Below, in pieces: positions 9,687 to 18,706 of a stretch of 64,000 bases of DNA. How positions within the stretch are numbered: the stretch's first letter is position 1; each line of letters opens with the position of its first letter. The notes below the pieces were generated by a model, which did not search any database, was not told the DNA's origin, and was given only the letters and a program-made list of their open reading frames with translations. The position numbers and the translations under genes were made by a program. Source of the DNA: an uncultured Lachnospiraceae bacterium (lineage in GTDB: Bacteria; Bacillota; Clostridia; Lachnospirales; Lachnospiraceae); NCBI GenBank assembly GCA_910586705.1, contig CAJUJK010000009.1, positions 77,228 to 141,227 on the forward strand, written 5' to 3'.

Positions 9687-10163
9687 ATGAAAAAACCAGT
9701 ATTATCCATTTTATCGGCATTAACAGGGGCTGCGATCGGCGCGGGAGCAATGGGAAAGGCATCTAAGGACAGGTTAAACATCGTCCGCTCATACCGGGAC
9801 AAGCATCTGGCGCTGTTTTTGATGATGAACGAGTGGGTGAAGGTGAAACAGCAGGGAAAAAATCTGGCTGATTTCTTTGTGAAGAACGGCTATAAGAAGA
9901 TCGCGATCTATGGTATGAGCTATGCGGGGGAGACTCTGGTTGATGAGCTGAAGGGTTCCGAAGTAACCGTTGCTTACGGCATCGATAAAAATGCGGACTC
10001 TCTTTACGCGGATGTGGAAATCGTTTCTATGGAAGACGATCTGGAAGAAGTGGATGCAATCGTGGTGACGGCGATTACGTTCTTTGACGAAATAGAAGAG
10101 AAACTTGCGGAGAAGGTGGATTGCGAGATTATTTCGCTGGAAGACGTGTTATACGAAGTATAG
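9687..10163 (+). CDS. Free-standing Rossmann-like module protein
   Basis: 158 residues. A short hydrophobic, Gly/Ala-rich N-terminus (LSILSALTGAAIGAGAMG) may be a weak membrane anchor. It is followed by WVKVKQQGKNLADF and AIYGMSYAGETLVDEL (YGMSYAG at 75-81), then YGIDKNAD and VDAIVVTAITF. The last 110 residues align by eye with the C-terminal domain of the preceding glycosyltransferase, so the module exists both fused and free in adjacent genes. ATG 9687 is preferred to 9681 because AGGAGG at 9673-9678 sits 8 bases before it. No enzyme motif is present; function unknown. Confidence 0.75.
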   Translation: MKKPVLSILSALTGAAIGAGAMGKASKDRLNIVRSYRDKHLALFLMMNEWVKVKQQGKNLADFFVKNGYKKIAIYGMSYAGETLVDELKGSEVTVAYGIDKNADSLYADVEIVSMEDDLEEVDAIVVTAITFFDEIEEKLAEKVDCEIISLEDVLYEV

Positions 10164-10197
10164 TTGCGGGGAAACCAAAAGAGAGGACATTTTTCAT

Positions 10198-11424
10198 ATG
10201 AAACTGATACTGTTCGGCGCAGGATTTTTTGGCAAAAAGGCATATTCCCTGTTCGGGGAGGAGAACGTTTACTGCTTCTGCGATAACGCGGTGCAAAGTG
10301 ATAATGAGAAAACCGTATATGGAAAGCAGGTCATAACTTTCGATACACTTATGAAGATCTATCAGCAATATATCATAGTGATATGTCTCAAATTTGATTT
10401 CTCGCTGGAAGTCTGCAGGCAGCTTGACGATGCGGGCATGGAGAATTACCTTGTGTACGAGATGTTTTCGGAATGTGGGAAAACGTCTGATGAATGGAAA
10501 GTGCTGTTTCAGGAAAAAACCGCTGTGGACCGGATGTACAAGGAGTCCTTTAGGTATCTGGCGGGAAAAATGAGGGCGCAGCTCCAGTATCTGAAGCGCC
10601 ATGCGGATATCACGGCGTTAAAACCCGCTACCGGGGAACTGCGAAAGCGGCAGTACAGGCTGCTTGATCAGGCGGCAGAATTTTTTGCCTTTGTAAAAGA
10701 ACTGGATATTATGCCTTTTCTGGTATATGGGAATCTGATCGGGGCTGTCCGGCATCAGGGATTTGTACCGTGGGATGATGATCTGGATTTCGGGCTGGTG
10801 AGAAACGATTATGAGAAGCTGCTGCAGTTTGCCGGAGAAAATTGTGTGGTCCTGACAAAGTGTGACGAAGTCTGGGCGGAATATAACGGGGAAATGCTGA
10901 AACATAGTGAACTATATAAAAAATTCCCCGGTAAATATCTGTTTTACCTCCGGCCGGATTTTATTCAGGTTTTAAAATGTACCGCAGATCAAGGCAATTA
11001 TTATGTCATGGATCTCTGGGCATATGATTTTTATCGGAACGAATATGATATCAGCGACTATAAAAAATGGATCGAGAGAGTCAATGCGGAAGCGGAAACG
11101 ATAGGAAGTAACAGGGAAAAAGTGGAATTTATAAGGAGAGAGCGGGAGAACAATCCGATGGTCAGCGGGGAGATGACGGACCACTTTTTCCCCGGCATAG
11201 ACAATTTTGGCGGCTATCCCGGAGGAGGCGCCATGAAGGAGTTTGACAGATGGATTCCGGCAAAAGAAATTTTCCCCCTAAAACAGGTGAAATACGAAAA
11301 TACATCCTTCTGGGCGCCCAAAAATATGGAAGTAATGCTTAGCTTTGCATACAAAAATTATATGGAGTTCCCGGAGGATATGGGGTTTGTGACCCATGAT
11401 GCGGAAGGGGCGGAGGCGGAATAA
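10198..11424 (+). CDS. LicD-family phosphotransferase with N-terminal Rossmann-like module
   Basis: ATG 10198 gives MKLILFGAGFFGKKAY, a Rossmann-like loop at residues 6-12 and FCDNA at the end of strand 2. From about residue 145 the protein is LicD: VYGNLIGAVRHQGFVPWDDDLDF, with PWDDDLDF at 191-198 as the metal-binding signature. LicD proteins transfer phosphocholine or, in the related fukutin family, ribitol-5-phosphate from a CDP-activated donor to a glycan. A LicA/LicC/transporter set lies downstream at 18,707-21,861, and IspD-like genes at 14,624 and 26,210 could supply CDP-alditols, so either donor is possible. Confidence 0.88.
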   Translation: MKLILFGAGFFGKKAYSLFGEENVYCFCDNAVQSDNEKTVYGKQVITFDTLMKIYQQYIIVICLKFDFSLEVCRQLDDAGMENYLVYEMFSECGKTSDEWKVLFQEKTAVDRMYKESFRYLAGKMRAQLQYLKRHADITALKPATGELRKRQYRLLDQAAEFFAFVKELDIMPFLVYGNLIGAVRHQGFVPWDDDLDFGLVRNDYEKLLQFAGENCVVLTKCDEVWAEYNGEMLKHSELYKKFPGKYLFYLRPDFIQVLKCTADQGNYYVMDLWAYDFYRNEYDISDYKKWIERVNAEAETIGSNREKVEFIRRERENNPMVSGEMTDHFFPGIDNFGGYPGGGAMKEFDRWIPAKEIFPLKQVKYENTSFWAPKNMEVMLSFAYKNYMEFPEDMGFVTHDAEGAEAE

Positions 11425-11475
11425 ACGGAGTGCCGGATACCAGCCGTTGGAAGTAGCTCGGACAGGGAGGTTTTT

Positions 11476-12171
11476 GTGAAAGTTTCCATTATAACACCAT
11501 GCCTAAACAGTGTCGGTACGATACGGCAGACTATGGAGAGCGTGCTGGACCAGACATATAAAGACATCGAATACATAGTTGTGGACGGCGGTTCCGATGA
11601 CGGCACGCAGGAGCTGATCAGGGAGTATCAGCCTAAATTCCGGGGCAGGATCAGATATGTCAGTGAGAAGGACAAGGGAATCTACGATGCCATGAATAAA
11701 GGCATTAGGATGTCACATGGCAGACTGATTGGCATTATCAACAGTGATGATTACTATGAGCCTGATGCGGTGGAAAATGCGGTTACACATATGACTGCGG
11801 ACAGATATCAGGTGGTTTATGGTTATTGCAGGGTATTCAATAATCGTCAGGTGGTAGATGTTTTAAAAAATAGTCATCAGGATCTGGCAGACCAGATGAT
11901 ACCGCATCCTGCCTGTTTTGTAACCAGAAATGTGTATTGCGATTTTGGCATGTTTTTAAAAACCTTCAGGATTGCGAATGATTATGAGCTGATGTGCAGA
12001 CTTTATAAATCCGGCGAAGTAAAGTTTATACAAATCAGGAGGATACTTGCAAATTTCAGGATGGGCGGCACCTGCAGCAATGTGGAACGGATGGAACGGG
12101 AAAATGCAATCATAGCGTATTATCACAGGATGATATCTTTTAAGGACATGCTGGGGAGGATGCTGCTGTAA
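11476..12171 (+). CDS. Family 2 glycosyltransferase, short form
   Basis: VSIITPCLNSVGTIRQTMES, VVDGGSDDGTQELI, EKDKGIYDAMNKGI and IINSDDYY are typical of WcaA-like GT2 enzymes of about 230-250 residues. The start is GTG 11476, 5 bases after GGGAGG (11465-11470); no ATG serves. 231 residues with no additional domain, unlike several neighbours that carry a Rossmann-like module. It is cytoplasmic and should add one sugar to the lipid-linked repeat unit; donor and linkage unknown. Confidence 0.87.
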   Translation: MKVSIITPCLNSVGTIRQTMESVLDQTYKDIEYIVVDGGSDDGTQELIREYQPKFRGRIRYVSEKDKGIYDAMNKGIRMSHGRLIGIINSDDYYEPDAVENAVTHMTADRYQVVYGYCRVFNNRQVVDVLKNSHQDLADQMIPHPACFVTRNVYCDFGMFLKTFRIANDYELMCRLYKSGEVKFIQIRRILANFRMGGTCSNVERMERENAIIAYYHRMISFKDMLGRMLL

Positions 12172-12244
12172 TCATTTTTACTGCCCAAAACAGATACTGC
12201 CGGGTGAAAGGAAAAGCCAGAGGACAATTAAGGAAGGCGCGGAT

Positions 12245-13438
12245 ATGAAATTGAGAAACAGTCTGAGTGTTATAGTTACTGTATATAATTGTGACCAGTA
12301 CATACAGAGATGTCTGGACAGCCTGACGGGTCAGACATACAGCGAATTTGAGATAGTTATAGTAGATGATGGATCAATGGACGGTTCCGCAGACATATGT
12401 GACGAATTTGCGGGAAAAAGAGCAAATGTGCACGTGATTCACAAGGTGAATGGAGGAACTGTTTCTGCGAGAATGGCAGGAATAGAGGCGGCATCCGGGG
12501 AGATCGTCGGTTTCATAGATGGAGATGACTGGGTTGATCCGGAGTTTTGTGCCTGTCTGCTGCAGCCATTTCAGGAAAATAACGACATTGACGTGGTTTC
12601 GTCGGGACTTTCCTTTGAGTATGTTCGCGATGTGCAAAAAAATTATGTGCTGACAGACGGGGTGAAACCGGGACTGTATACGGGAGAGGCACTGAGAAGC
12701 CGGGTGCTTCCTAATTTAGTCTGTGATTATGAGAAGGATTCGTTCGCGATTACGACGTCTGTTTGTTGTAAAATGCTTAAAAGAAGCATTGCACTGGAAG
12801 CCATGGTGAGTATGGACGAGGGGCTGACTTTCGGGGAAGACGGCGTGTATGTATTGGCGGTATTATTGAAAGCCGGTAGTGTTTTTGTGCTGGATCAGGC
12901 ATATTACCATTATGAACAGCATGAGGCATCCCAGAATTATAAATACGGGATGAAGTCATACGAACAGTTAAGCAGACTGCAACAGTGCATGGCGAAAATA
13001 GCAAAGGATGCAGATATGTATCAGGTGCTGAAACTGCAGATAGATTATTATATGAAAACGTATTTAAGAAAAATTGCGATGTGTGTGTATGATATAAATG
13101 AAGACGGAAGAGTGTATTTGTTTCCGGCAGACAAGGTAGCTCCGGGCAGCCGGGTGCTGGTTCACGGAGCAGGTAAGGTTGGACAGCAGTATATCAAATA
13201 TATTGCGAGGACGCGAAAATATGATCTGGCAGCGTGGACAGATAAAAACGAGAAGAGAGAATTTGTTGATATATATATACCTTGTTCTATAAAGGAAATA
13301 CCTTTGTTCCAATATGATTATATCATTTTGGCGGCGGCAGGCGAGAACGTTCTGGAACAAATGAAAGAGGATGTCTGTAAATATAATATATCGGGAAAAA
13401 AGATTGTGGCGGTAAAACCTGTCTCGTACAAAATTTAA
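12245..13438 (+). CDS. Family 2 glycosyltransferase with C-terminal Rossmann-like module
   Basis: Residues 1 to about 290 are a GT-A enzyme with LSVIVTVYNCDQYIQRCLDS, VDDGSMDGSADICDEF and IDGDDWVDPE. A C-terminal domain of about 95 residues begins with SRVLVHGAGKVGQQYIKYI (HGAGKVG at 307-313), then AAWTDKNEK and YDYIILAAAGENV, the same module seen in other proteins of this cluster. A GGAAGG-type ribosome site precedes ATG 12245. The module has the glycine loop and acidic strand end of a dinucleotide or nucleotide-sugar binder but no catalytic motif. Sugar specificity unknown. Confidence 0.87.
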   Translation: MKLRNSLSVIVTVYNCDQYIQRCLDSLTGQTYSEFEIVIVDDGSMDGSADICDEFAGKRANVHVIHKVNGGTVSARMAGIEAASGEIVGFIDGDDWVDPEFCACLLQPFQENNDIDVVSSGLSFEYVRDVQKNYVLTDGVKPGLYTGEALRSRVLPNLVCDYEKDSFAITTSVCCKMLKRSIALEAMVSMDEGLTFGEDGVYVLAVLLKAGSVFVLDQAYYHYEQHEASQNYKYGMKSYEQLSRLQQCMAKIAKDADMYQVLKLQIDYYMKTYLRKIAMCVYDINEDGRVYLFPADKVAPGSRVLVHGAGKVGQQYIKYIARTRKYDLAAWTDKNEKREFVDIYIPCSIKEIPLFQYDYIILAAAGENVLEQMKEDVCKYNISGKKIVAVKPVSYKI

Positions 13439-13453
13439 ATTCGGGAGAAAACA

Positions 13454-14596
13454 TTGAATCGTCTGTGCATTTATCTGACCTACAACAAAGAAAAGAAACT
13501 GTATGACTACATAGGCAGGGTACTGCAGTCCCTGCGGGAATGCTGTCAGAAGGTCTGTCTGGTCTGCAATTATGACCGCATAGAAGAAGGGCAGGAATAT
13601 GCGAGATCCTATGCGGATCAAATTTTTTGCCGGGAAAACAGAGGCTATGATTCCGGCGCGTATAAGGACATGCTCTGCAGGTATCTTGGCTGGGATGAAG
13701 TGGAAAAGTATGATGAGATTATTTTGGCGAATGATTCGTTCTTTGGCTTTTTTTACCCGCTTCAGGATACCTTTCGTCTTATGGAACAGGGGGAATGCGA
13801 CTATTGGGGTATGACGGGGCAGGCGGCGGGCGAGTACAGAAATCCGCTCCGGGAGTTTGACGCGCATATACATAGTTACTTTATGGTATTTCGGAAAAAT
13901 ATCATTGAAAGCAAAGCGTTCCGGGATTTCTGGGAAGAACTGGCATATCCGCAGAATTTCAGACAGGCCATAGTCAATTTTGAACTCGGTATAAATGAAC
14001 GGTTGAAGGCGTGCGGATTTATCGGGAAATCTTACATAGACCTATATCAAATTCAGCTCGGACGAAATGAGAACCCCTGTTACAGCAAGACTTTGGAACT
14101 GGTTGAAAAATATCGAATGCCTGTTATGAAAAAGAAATGTCTCTTGGTGAGAAGCGCGGGGTTTGAAGATACGTTAAGGACGCTTGCTTTTCTGAACCGA
14201 GAAAACCTATATCCTGTGGAGTGGATGATCCCGTTTCTGGAGAACCAGTTTTATATTCCGGGAACAGGGGATGGTGTCTGCAACAGTCTGGAGATTTTTT
14301 ATCATAACCACCCGGAAGTGTATATTTACGGGACAGGGATGTGCGGAAAGGGGCTTTCCCACTATTTTGCCCATAAAGGATGGGAATATAAGGGACACAT
14401 TGTGACAGATAAGAACAGGACGGATATCCCTGCTTATGACATGGAGGAGGCGGATATCGGGTCAGACACCGGCATTGTTATCTCTGTCGTCGATCCCGGG
14501 ATAGCGGAAGAAATCGCGGCGCATATTGGCGGAAGGTGCAGCCGGGACCAGTTATTTTTTATCTCAGACTGCGCGGCGATAAGGATGCCGGAATAA
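13454..14596 (+). CDS. RgpF-like (rhamnan synthesis F) glycosyltransferase with C-terminal Rossmann-like module
   Basis: The first 270 residues show RgpF features: CIYLTYNKEKKLYDYIGRVL, ENRGYDSGAYKDML, YDEIILANDSFFGFF and HIHSYFMVFRKNI. RgpF-type proteins build rhamnose- or other sugar-containing wall polysaccharides. The C-terminal 92 residues begin VYIYGTGMCGKGLSHYF (YGTGMCG at 292-298) and contain VTDKNR, another copy of the Rossmann-like module. The start is TTG 13454 after CGGGAGA; no ATG precedes the conserved sequence. It follows the previous gene by 15 bases. Confidence 0.8.
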   Translation: MNRLCIYLTYNKEKKLYDYIGRVLQSLRECCQKVCLVCNYDRIEEGQEYARSYADQIFCRENRGYDSGAYKDMLCRYLGWDEVEKYDEIILANDSFFGFFYPLQDTFRLMEQGECDYWGMTGQAAGEYRNPLREFDAHIHSYFMVFRKNIIESKAFRDFWEELAYPQNFRQAIVNFELGINERLKACGFIGKSYIDLYQIQLGRNENPCYSKTLELVEKYRMPVMKKKCLLVRSAGFEDTLRTLAFLNRENLYPVEWMIPFLENQFYIPGTGDGVCNSLEIFYHNHPEVYIYGTGMCGKGLSHYFAHKGWEYKGHIVTDKNRTDIPAYDMEEADIGSDTGIVISVVDPGIAEEIAAHIGGRCSRDQLFFISDCAAIRMPE

Positions 14597-14623
14597 GGTG
14601 GCAGGAAGGGCGTGGAGATTCAT

Positions 14624-15337
14624 ATGAACATAGCAATGGTGATAGCCGGGGGAAGCGGGAACCGTATGCATCAGGACATACCGAAACAGTTTCTCACGGT
14701 AAATGAAAAGCCGGTCATTATCTATACGCTGGAGGTGTTCCAGCGGCATCCAGCGATAGATGAGGTCGTGGTGGTCTGTATTGAGGGATGGGAGCAGGTG
14801 TTGTGGGCTTATGTGAAGCAGTTTAACCTGACGAAGGTAAGCGCGATCGTAAAAGGCGGAAACTGCGGACAGAACTCGATTTACAGAGGGCTCGTGGAGA
14901 TTGGAAGGGAACATAAGCCGGATGACATCGTACTGGTCCACGACGCGATCAGACCGATGGTATCGGAGGAAATCATATCTGACTGCATCAGCAAGACGGT
15001 GGAGTACGGTTCCGCCATCGCATGTATTCCGTGTGCGGAAGTGATGCTGGTGACGGAGAATCAGAAAAGTTCCGGGCAGGTATTTGACAGGGATCATCTG
15101 AAGCGTACCCAGACGCCGCAGGGATTCCGTCTGGGCAGGCTCAGGGAGATGCACGAGAAGGCGCTGGCACAGGGGATCACGGATTCGACGGCGTCCTGTA
15201 TGCTGGCGATCCAGATGGGCGAGGAAGTCTATTTTTCCAAGGGGTCAGAGAAAAACCTGAAGCTGACTACCGTGGAGGATATTGATATTTTTAAGGCATT
15301 GCTGCTGGCGAAGCGGGCGGAATGGCTCAAAGAATAA
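14624..15337 (+). CDS. IspD/TarI-like CDP-alditol (sugar-alcohol phosphate) cytidylyltransferase
   Basis: An IspD-superfamily protein: MVIAGGSGNRM, IPKQFLTVNEKPVI, VHDAIRP and RTQTPQGF are retained. The IspD substrate loop SVYNGL is replaced by NSIYRGL, and the C-terminal NIKVTTPEDM of true IspD is LKLTTVEDI. That pattern is closer to TarI and other polyol-phosphate cytidylyltransferases than to the MEP-pathway enzyme, which is at 62,284. It likely makes a CDP-alditol such as CDP-ribitol for wall polymer synthesis. ATG 14624 has GGAG 6 bases upstream; an in-frame GTG 14612 is an alternative. An SDR and a LicD gene follow at once. Confidence 0.78.
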   Translation: MNIAMVIAGGSGNRMHQDIPKQFLTVNEKPVIIYTLEVFQRHPAIDEVVVVCIEGWEQVLWAYVKQFNLTKVSAIVKGGNCGQNSIYRGLVEIGREHKPDDIVLVHDAIRPMVSEEIISDCISKTVEYGSAIACIPCAEVMLVTENQKSSGQVFDRDHLKRTQTPQGFRLGRLREMHEKALAQGITDSTASCMLAIQMGEEVYFSKGSEKNLKLTTVEDIDIFKALLLAKRAEWLKE

Positions 15338-15361
15338 AACGGCTGTGAGGGGATGGTCAGT

Positions 15362-16369
15362 ATGAGGTATCTGGAATGCGGGGCATATCGTGAGGATGTA
15401 GAGACAGCAATCGCGCATACTGTAAATTTTGATGCGTTCAGGAATAAAAGGGTATTGGTTCTTGGCGCGTCGGGGCTGATCGGTTCTTTTGTCACGGACT
15501 GCTTTCTGTATGCGGACGAAAAATATGGCGCGGGCATTACCGTCTACGCGGCGAGCCGGAACGCGGGACAGCTGGGAAACCGCTTTGGCGGGGAACAGAA
15601 GGGGCGTCTGTATTTTATTGAGGCGGATGTGACGGATCTGGATCTGGATCTGCCTTTTGATTTTGTGATCCATGCGGCGAGTTACGGGCATCCACAGGCA
15701 TTCCGGGAAGAGCCTGTGGAAGTGTTCCTGTCCAACGTGACCGGCACGGACAAGGTGATGAAGCTGGCAGGGAAGAACGGGAAATGCCGTGTATTGTACA
15801 TATCATCCGGGGAGGCGCAGGAGGCGGTTGACCATCTGACTGCAAGAGCATGTTATCCCATGGGAAAGAAAGCGGCTGAGACACTGTGTATTTCTTACAA
15901 TAAGGAGTACGGAACAGACGTGGTCATAGCAAGACCCTGTCATACGTTTGGCGCCAATGTGACGGGCAACGACAACAGGGCGTCGGCGCAGTTCATCGCA
16001 CTGGCGTCTGCCGGAAAGAATATTGAAATGTACAGCGCCGGGGAGCAGCGCCGCAGTTTCTCCTATGTGGCAGACTGCGCTTCGGGGCTTTTAACGGTTC
16101 TTGCAGGCGGAGAGAGCGGACAGGTATATGGGATATCCTCCGGCGAAAGCTGCACGGTGAGGGCGTTTGCCGAAGTGTGTGCCGGTCTGGGCGGCAGCCG
16201 GGTAGAAATACATCTGCCGTCAGGCACGGAAATAGCGGAGACATCACCGATCAAGGATCAGATTGTGGATAACAGCGGGCTGAAAGCGCTGGGATGGCAG
16301 GCGGCATTTTCGATTCGGGAAGGGATCGGGAGATCCTTACAGATTATAAAAGAGATGGGCGGGATATAA
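15362..16369 (+). CDS. Extended SDR (NAD-dependent epimerase/dehydratase/reductase)
   Basis: VLVLGASGLIGSFVTD is the GxxGxxG cofactor loop, EADVTDLD and VIHAASYGHP follow, and the catalytic Tyr-x-x-x-Lys is CYPMGKKAAETL with LYISSGEA before it. The 335-residue extended-SDR form with RRSFSYVADCASGLL resembles nucleotide-sugar epimerases. The neighbouring IspD-like gene also recalls the IspD-SDR pairing of Haemophilus Bcs1/Acs1 and of human CRPPA, where cytidylyltransferase and SDR-like parts act in, or are associated with, CDP-ribitol metabolism. The substrate is therefore open: a nucleotide sugar or a pentulose phosphate. ATG 15362 is chosen because AGGGG at 15348-15352 is 9 bases away, whereas ATG 15353 abuts it. 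Confidence 0.78.
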   Translation: MRYLECGAYREDVETAIAHTVNFDAFRNKRVLVLGASGLIGSFVTDCFLYADEKYGAGITVYAASRNAGQLGNRFGGEQKGRLYFIEADVTDLDLDLPFDFVIHAASYGHPQAFREEPVEVFLSNVTGTDKVMKLAGKNGKCRVLYISSGEAQEAVDHLTARACYPMGKKAAETLCISYNKEYGTDVVIARPCHTFGANVTGNDNRASAQFIALASAGKNIEMYSAGEQRRSFSYVADCASGLLTVLAGGESGQVYGISSGESCTVRAFAEVCAGLGGSRVEIHLPSGTEIAETSPIKDQIVDNSGLKALGWQAAFSIREGIGRSLQIIKEMGGI

Positions 16370-16370
16370 G

Positions 16371-17579
16371 ATGGAGTCATATCGGATCAAAAGCATCATA
16401 GGTGAAATTGCAGACGGGATTGAGGCGCTGATTGAAAGGAAAGTGATCCGGCAGGATGCTGACGTCATTCTGTACGGGCTGGAAAGGCATTCCTTTGCGA
16501 TGCGGACGATTCTCGCAAATCTGGGATATCACAATATAGAGGGGTACATATCTGACGATGAGGTGTTGGTGGCGCAGTATCAGTTTGACATCAAAAATTT
16601 TGCCTGCCGTTTTCTGAACCGGGAGGAGGACGCGATCAACGTGTGGGGTGTCGAAGAGAGACTTAAACCCTTCGACGACGGTGCGCTGGTTCTGGTCGCG
16701 TCGGAGAAATACGCGGAGGCGAAAAGCAGGCTGGAAGCCTTGGGGTATGAAGAAAACAGGCATTTTTATATTGTGTATGATTTTGAGGAAAAGGAGCTGG
16801 AAGCGCTTTTTGCCGGAAAGAAAAAGATGTCTCTTCCGGAGATACAGCAGACGGAGAAGGAGATACTTGCCTATATGGATGGACAATGCAGGAAGCATGG
16901 GCTGAGATACTGGGTCTGCGGCGGCACGCTTCTCGGGACAATCCGTCACAAGGGCTTCATACCGTGGGATGATGACATTGACATTTTTCTGCCCTGGAGG
17001 GACTACCAGAAACTGATAGAGGTATTTGAGGAGACGGAAAACTACAGTATGCTGGGATTTGGCACGTCAGAAGTAAATGAGTTCCCGGATCCGTTTGCCA
17101 AGGTGGTGGATAAAAGAACGCTGATCGATGAAAACATCGGCACAGTCAGGAAGGTAAATCCGTTGTTTATCGACGTATTTCCGCTGGTCGGGATGCCGGA
17201 CGGCGGGGAGGAGAGGAAACTTTTCTTTGCGGGCTATAAGGAGCTGAACCGCAGCATATGGCAGGCTTTTTACGCGTCAAACGGAAAGACGGATGTTTTT
17301 CCCATGTGGTATGAAAAGCAGAGAGCATATTTGTCCCGGTATGATTTCGACCAGTCTGATTACGTGGGTGTGCTGGGAACGGCTTACTGGGAGAAGGACT
17401 GTACGACCAGACAGGTTTATGAAAAAACCCTGCGTATGCCCTTTGAGGATATGGAAGTGAATGTGGCAGCCGGTTACAAGGAGTATCTGGATCATCTGTA
17501 CGGGAGCGACTGGATGCAGATTCCGGAGGAGAGCAAAAGGAAGACGCATCACACGGTAAACGCTTACCGGGAGAGCTGA
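16371..17579 (+). CDS. Second LicD-family phosphotransferase, with degenerate N-terminal module
   Basis: LicD motifs are YWVCGGTLLGTIRHKGFIPW and PWDDDIDIFLPW (198-206). Residues about 25-145 form an extra domain starting ADVILYGLERHSFAMRTIL, with the strand-helix order of the Rossmann-like module found elsewhere in the cluster but with the glycine loop lost. The gene begins one base after the SDR stop. An IspD-like, SDR and LicD run is what a CDP-alditol transfer route would look like, so this copy is my candidate for alditol-phosphate transfer, leaving the other LicD for phosphocholine. That split is inference. Confidence 0.87.
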   Translation: MESYRIKSIIGEIADGIEALIERKVIRQDADVILYGLERHSFAMRTILANLGYHNIEGYISDDEVLVAQYQFDIKNFACRFLNREEDAINVWGVEERLKPFDDGALVLVASEKYAEAKSRLEALGYEENRHFYIVYDFEEKELEALFAGKKKMSLPEIQQTEKEILAYMDGQCRKHGLRYWVCGGTLLGTIRHKGFIPWDDDIDIFLPWRDYQKLIEVFEETENYSMLGFGTSEVNEFPDPFAKVVDKRTLIDENIGTVRKVNPLFIDVFPLVGMPDGGEERKLFFAGYKELNRSIWQAFYASNGKTDVFPMWYEKQRAYLSRYDFDQSDYVGVLGTAYWEKDCTTRQVYEKTLRMPFEDMEVNVAAGYKEYLDHLYGSDWMQIPEESKRKTHHTVNAYRES

Positions 17580-17603
17580 CATAGCAGGATGGGGGGAACA
17601 GAA

Positions 17604-18659
17604 ATGATAGAGGCATTGCGGGACATATACAGCCGGCTGGGGGATGCGTTATCCCGGACAATATTTATTGACAGGCTGGATTACAGTATTACGGGGGAGA
17701 ACAGCCGGCTTGAGAAAATGATAGACGGGGCGGTGAGAAGCCGGAAGGAATGGAAGGATTTCTGTGGACTTCTGGAAGATAAGGCAAGGCAGTATGACTT
17801 GTATCTGTTTGGCGCCGGTATATGGGGGAGGACGCTGCATCAGGAGACCAAGGAGCGGACAGGCTGGAAAGGGGTAATAGACAACCAGCCTGCCGGTAAG
17901 GCAGTATCCAGTCTGCCTGTTTTTACTTTGGAACAATTCATGGAGCAGTATGACGACCGGGCGGTGGTTGTGATTTCCTCCTACAAGAACGGGGAGGAGA
18001 TGTCTGCGCAGCTTACGGCGGCGGGTGTTCCTGCCAGTAGAATTGTCGATGGGGGAAAGGTGATCTATGATCTGACGGAAGGCGCCGCCTATTTCGATCT
18101 GGAAGCGCTGGGACCGCCGGACCCGGAGGAAATTTTTGCGGACGCGGGAGGATTTGACGGAAAGACGACCGAAAGGTTTCTGCATTGGTGCGGGGGCAAT
18201 GGCTATTCTTATTGCTTTGAGGCGGACCGGGCTAACATAGACTCTATCCGCAAAAACCTTGCAGGTTATGGCAACTGCGAGATTGTGCCGAAGGCGCTGT
18301 GGTCGGAGACGACAGTACTGTCAATGAATATGAAGGGAAGCTGTGGGTCTTCCATTACTGCAGAAACAGGGGACGGGGATTTACAGGCAGTCGAAGCGGT
18401 CGCTCTGGACGATTTTTATAAGGACATTCCTGTGACGTTTCTGAAGATGGATATTGAGGGCGCAGAGCTCGCGGCGATACGGGGGGCGCGGCAGATCATT
18501 TCAAAACGGCATCCGAAACTTGCCATCAGTATCTATCATAAGCCGGAGGATATTGTGACGCTTCCGCGGCAGATTCTCGAGTATTACCCGGGGTATCGGC
18601 TCTATCTGCGGCATTATTCTTTTGGATGGTATGATACGGTTTTGTATGCTGTGCCATAG
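17604..18659 (+). CDS. FkbM-family methyltransferase with N-terminal Rossmann-like module
   Basis: Residues about 65-160 hold YLFGAGIWGRTLHQ (FGAGIWG at 69-75) and GVIDNQPAG, the recurrent module. The C-terminal 190 residues are an FkbM SAM-dependent O-methyltransferase: FADAGGFDGKTTERF as motif I, CFEADR, and FLKMDIEGAELAAIRGA. ATG 17604 has GGGGGGAA 5 bases upstream, better than the in-frame ATG 17589. It probably O-methylates a sugar of the polymer. It ends 47 bases before the choline block. Confidence 0.85.
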   Translation: MIEALRDIYSRLGDALSRTIFIDRLDYSITGENSRLEKMIDGAVRSRKEWKDFCGLLEDKARQYDLYLFGAGIWGRTLHQETKERTGWKGVIDNQPAGKAVSSLPVFTLEQFMEQYDDRAVVVISSYKNGEEMSAQLTAAGVPASRIVDGGKVIYDLTEGAAYFDLEALGPPDPEEIFADAGGFDGKTTERFLHWCGGNGYSYCFEADRANIDSIRKNLAGYGNCEIVPKALWSETTVLSMNMKGSCGSSITAETGDGDLQAVEAVALDDFYKDIPVTFLKMDIEGAELAAIRGARQIISKRHPKLAISIYHKPEDIVTLPRQILEYYPGYRLYLRHYSFGWYDTVLYAVP

Positions 18660-18706
18660 ATGGGAAGAGATCAGTTGATAGAAAATGCAGTTAAGGAGAA
18701 GCGAAA

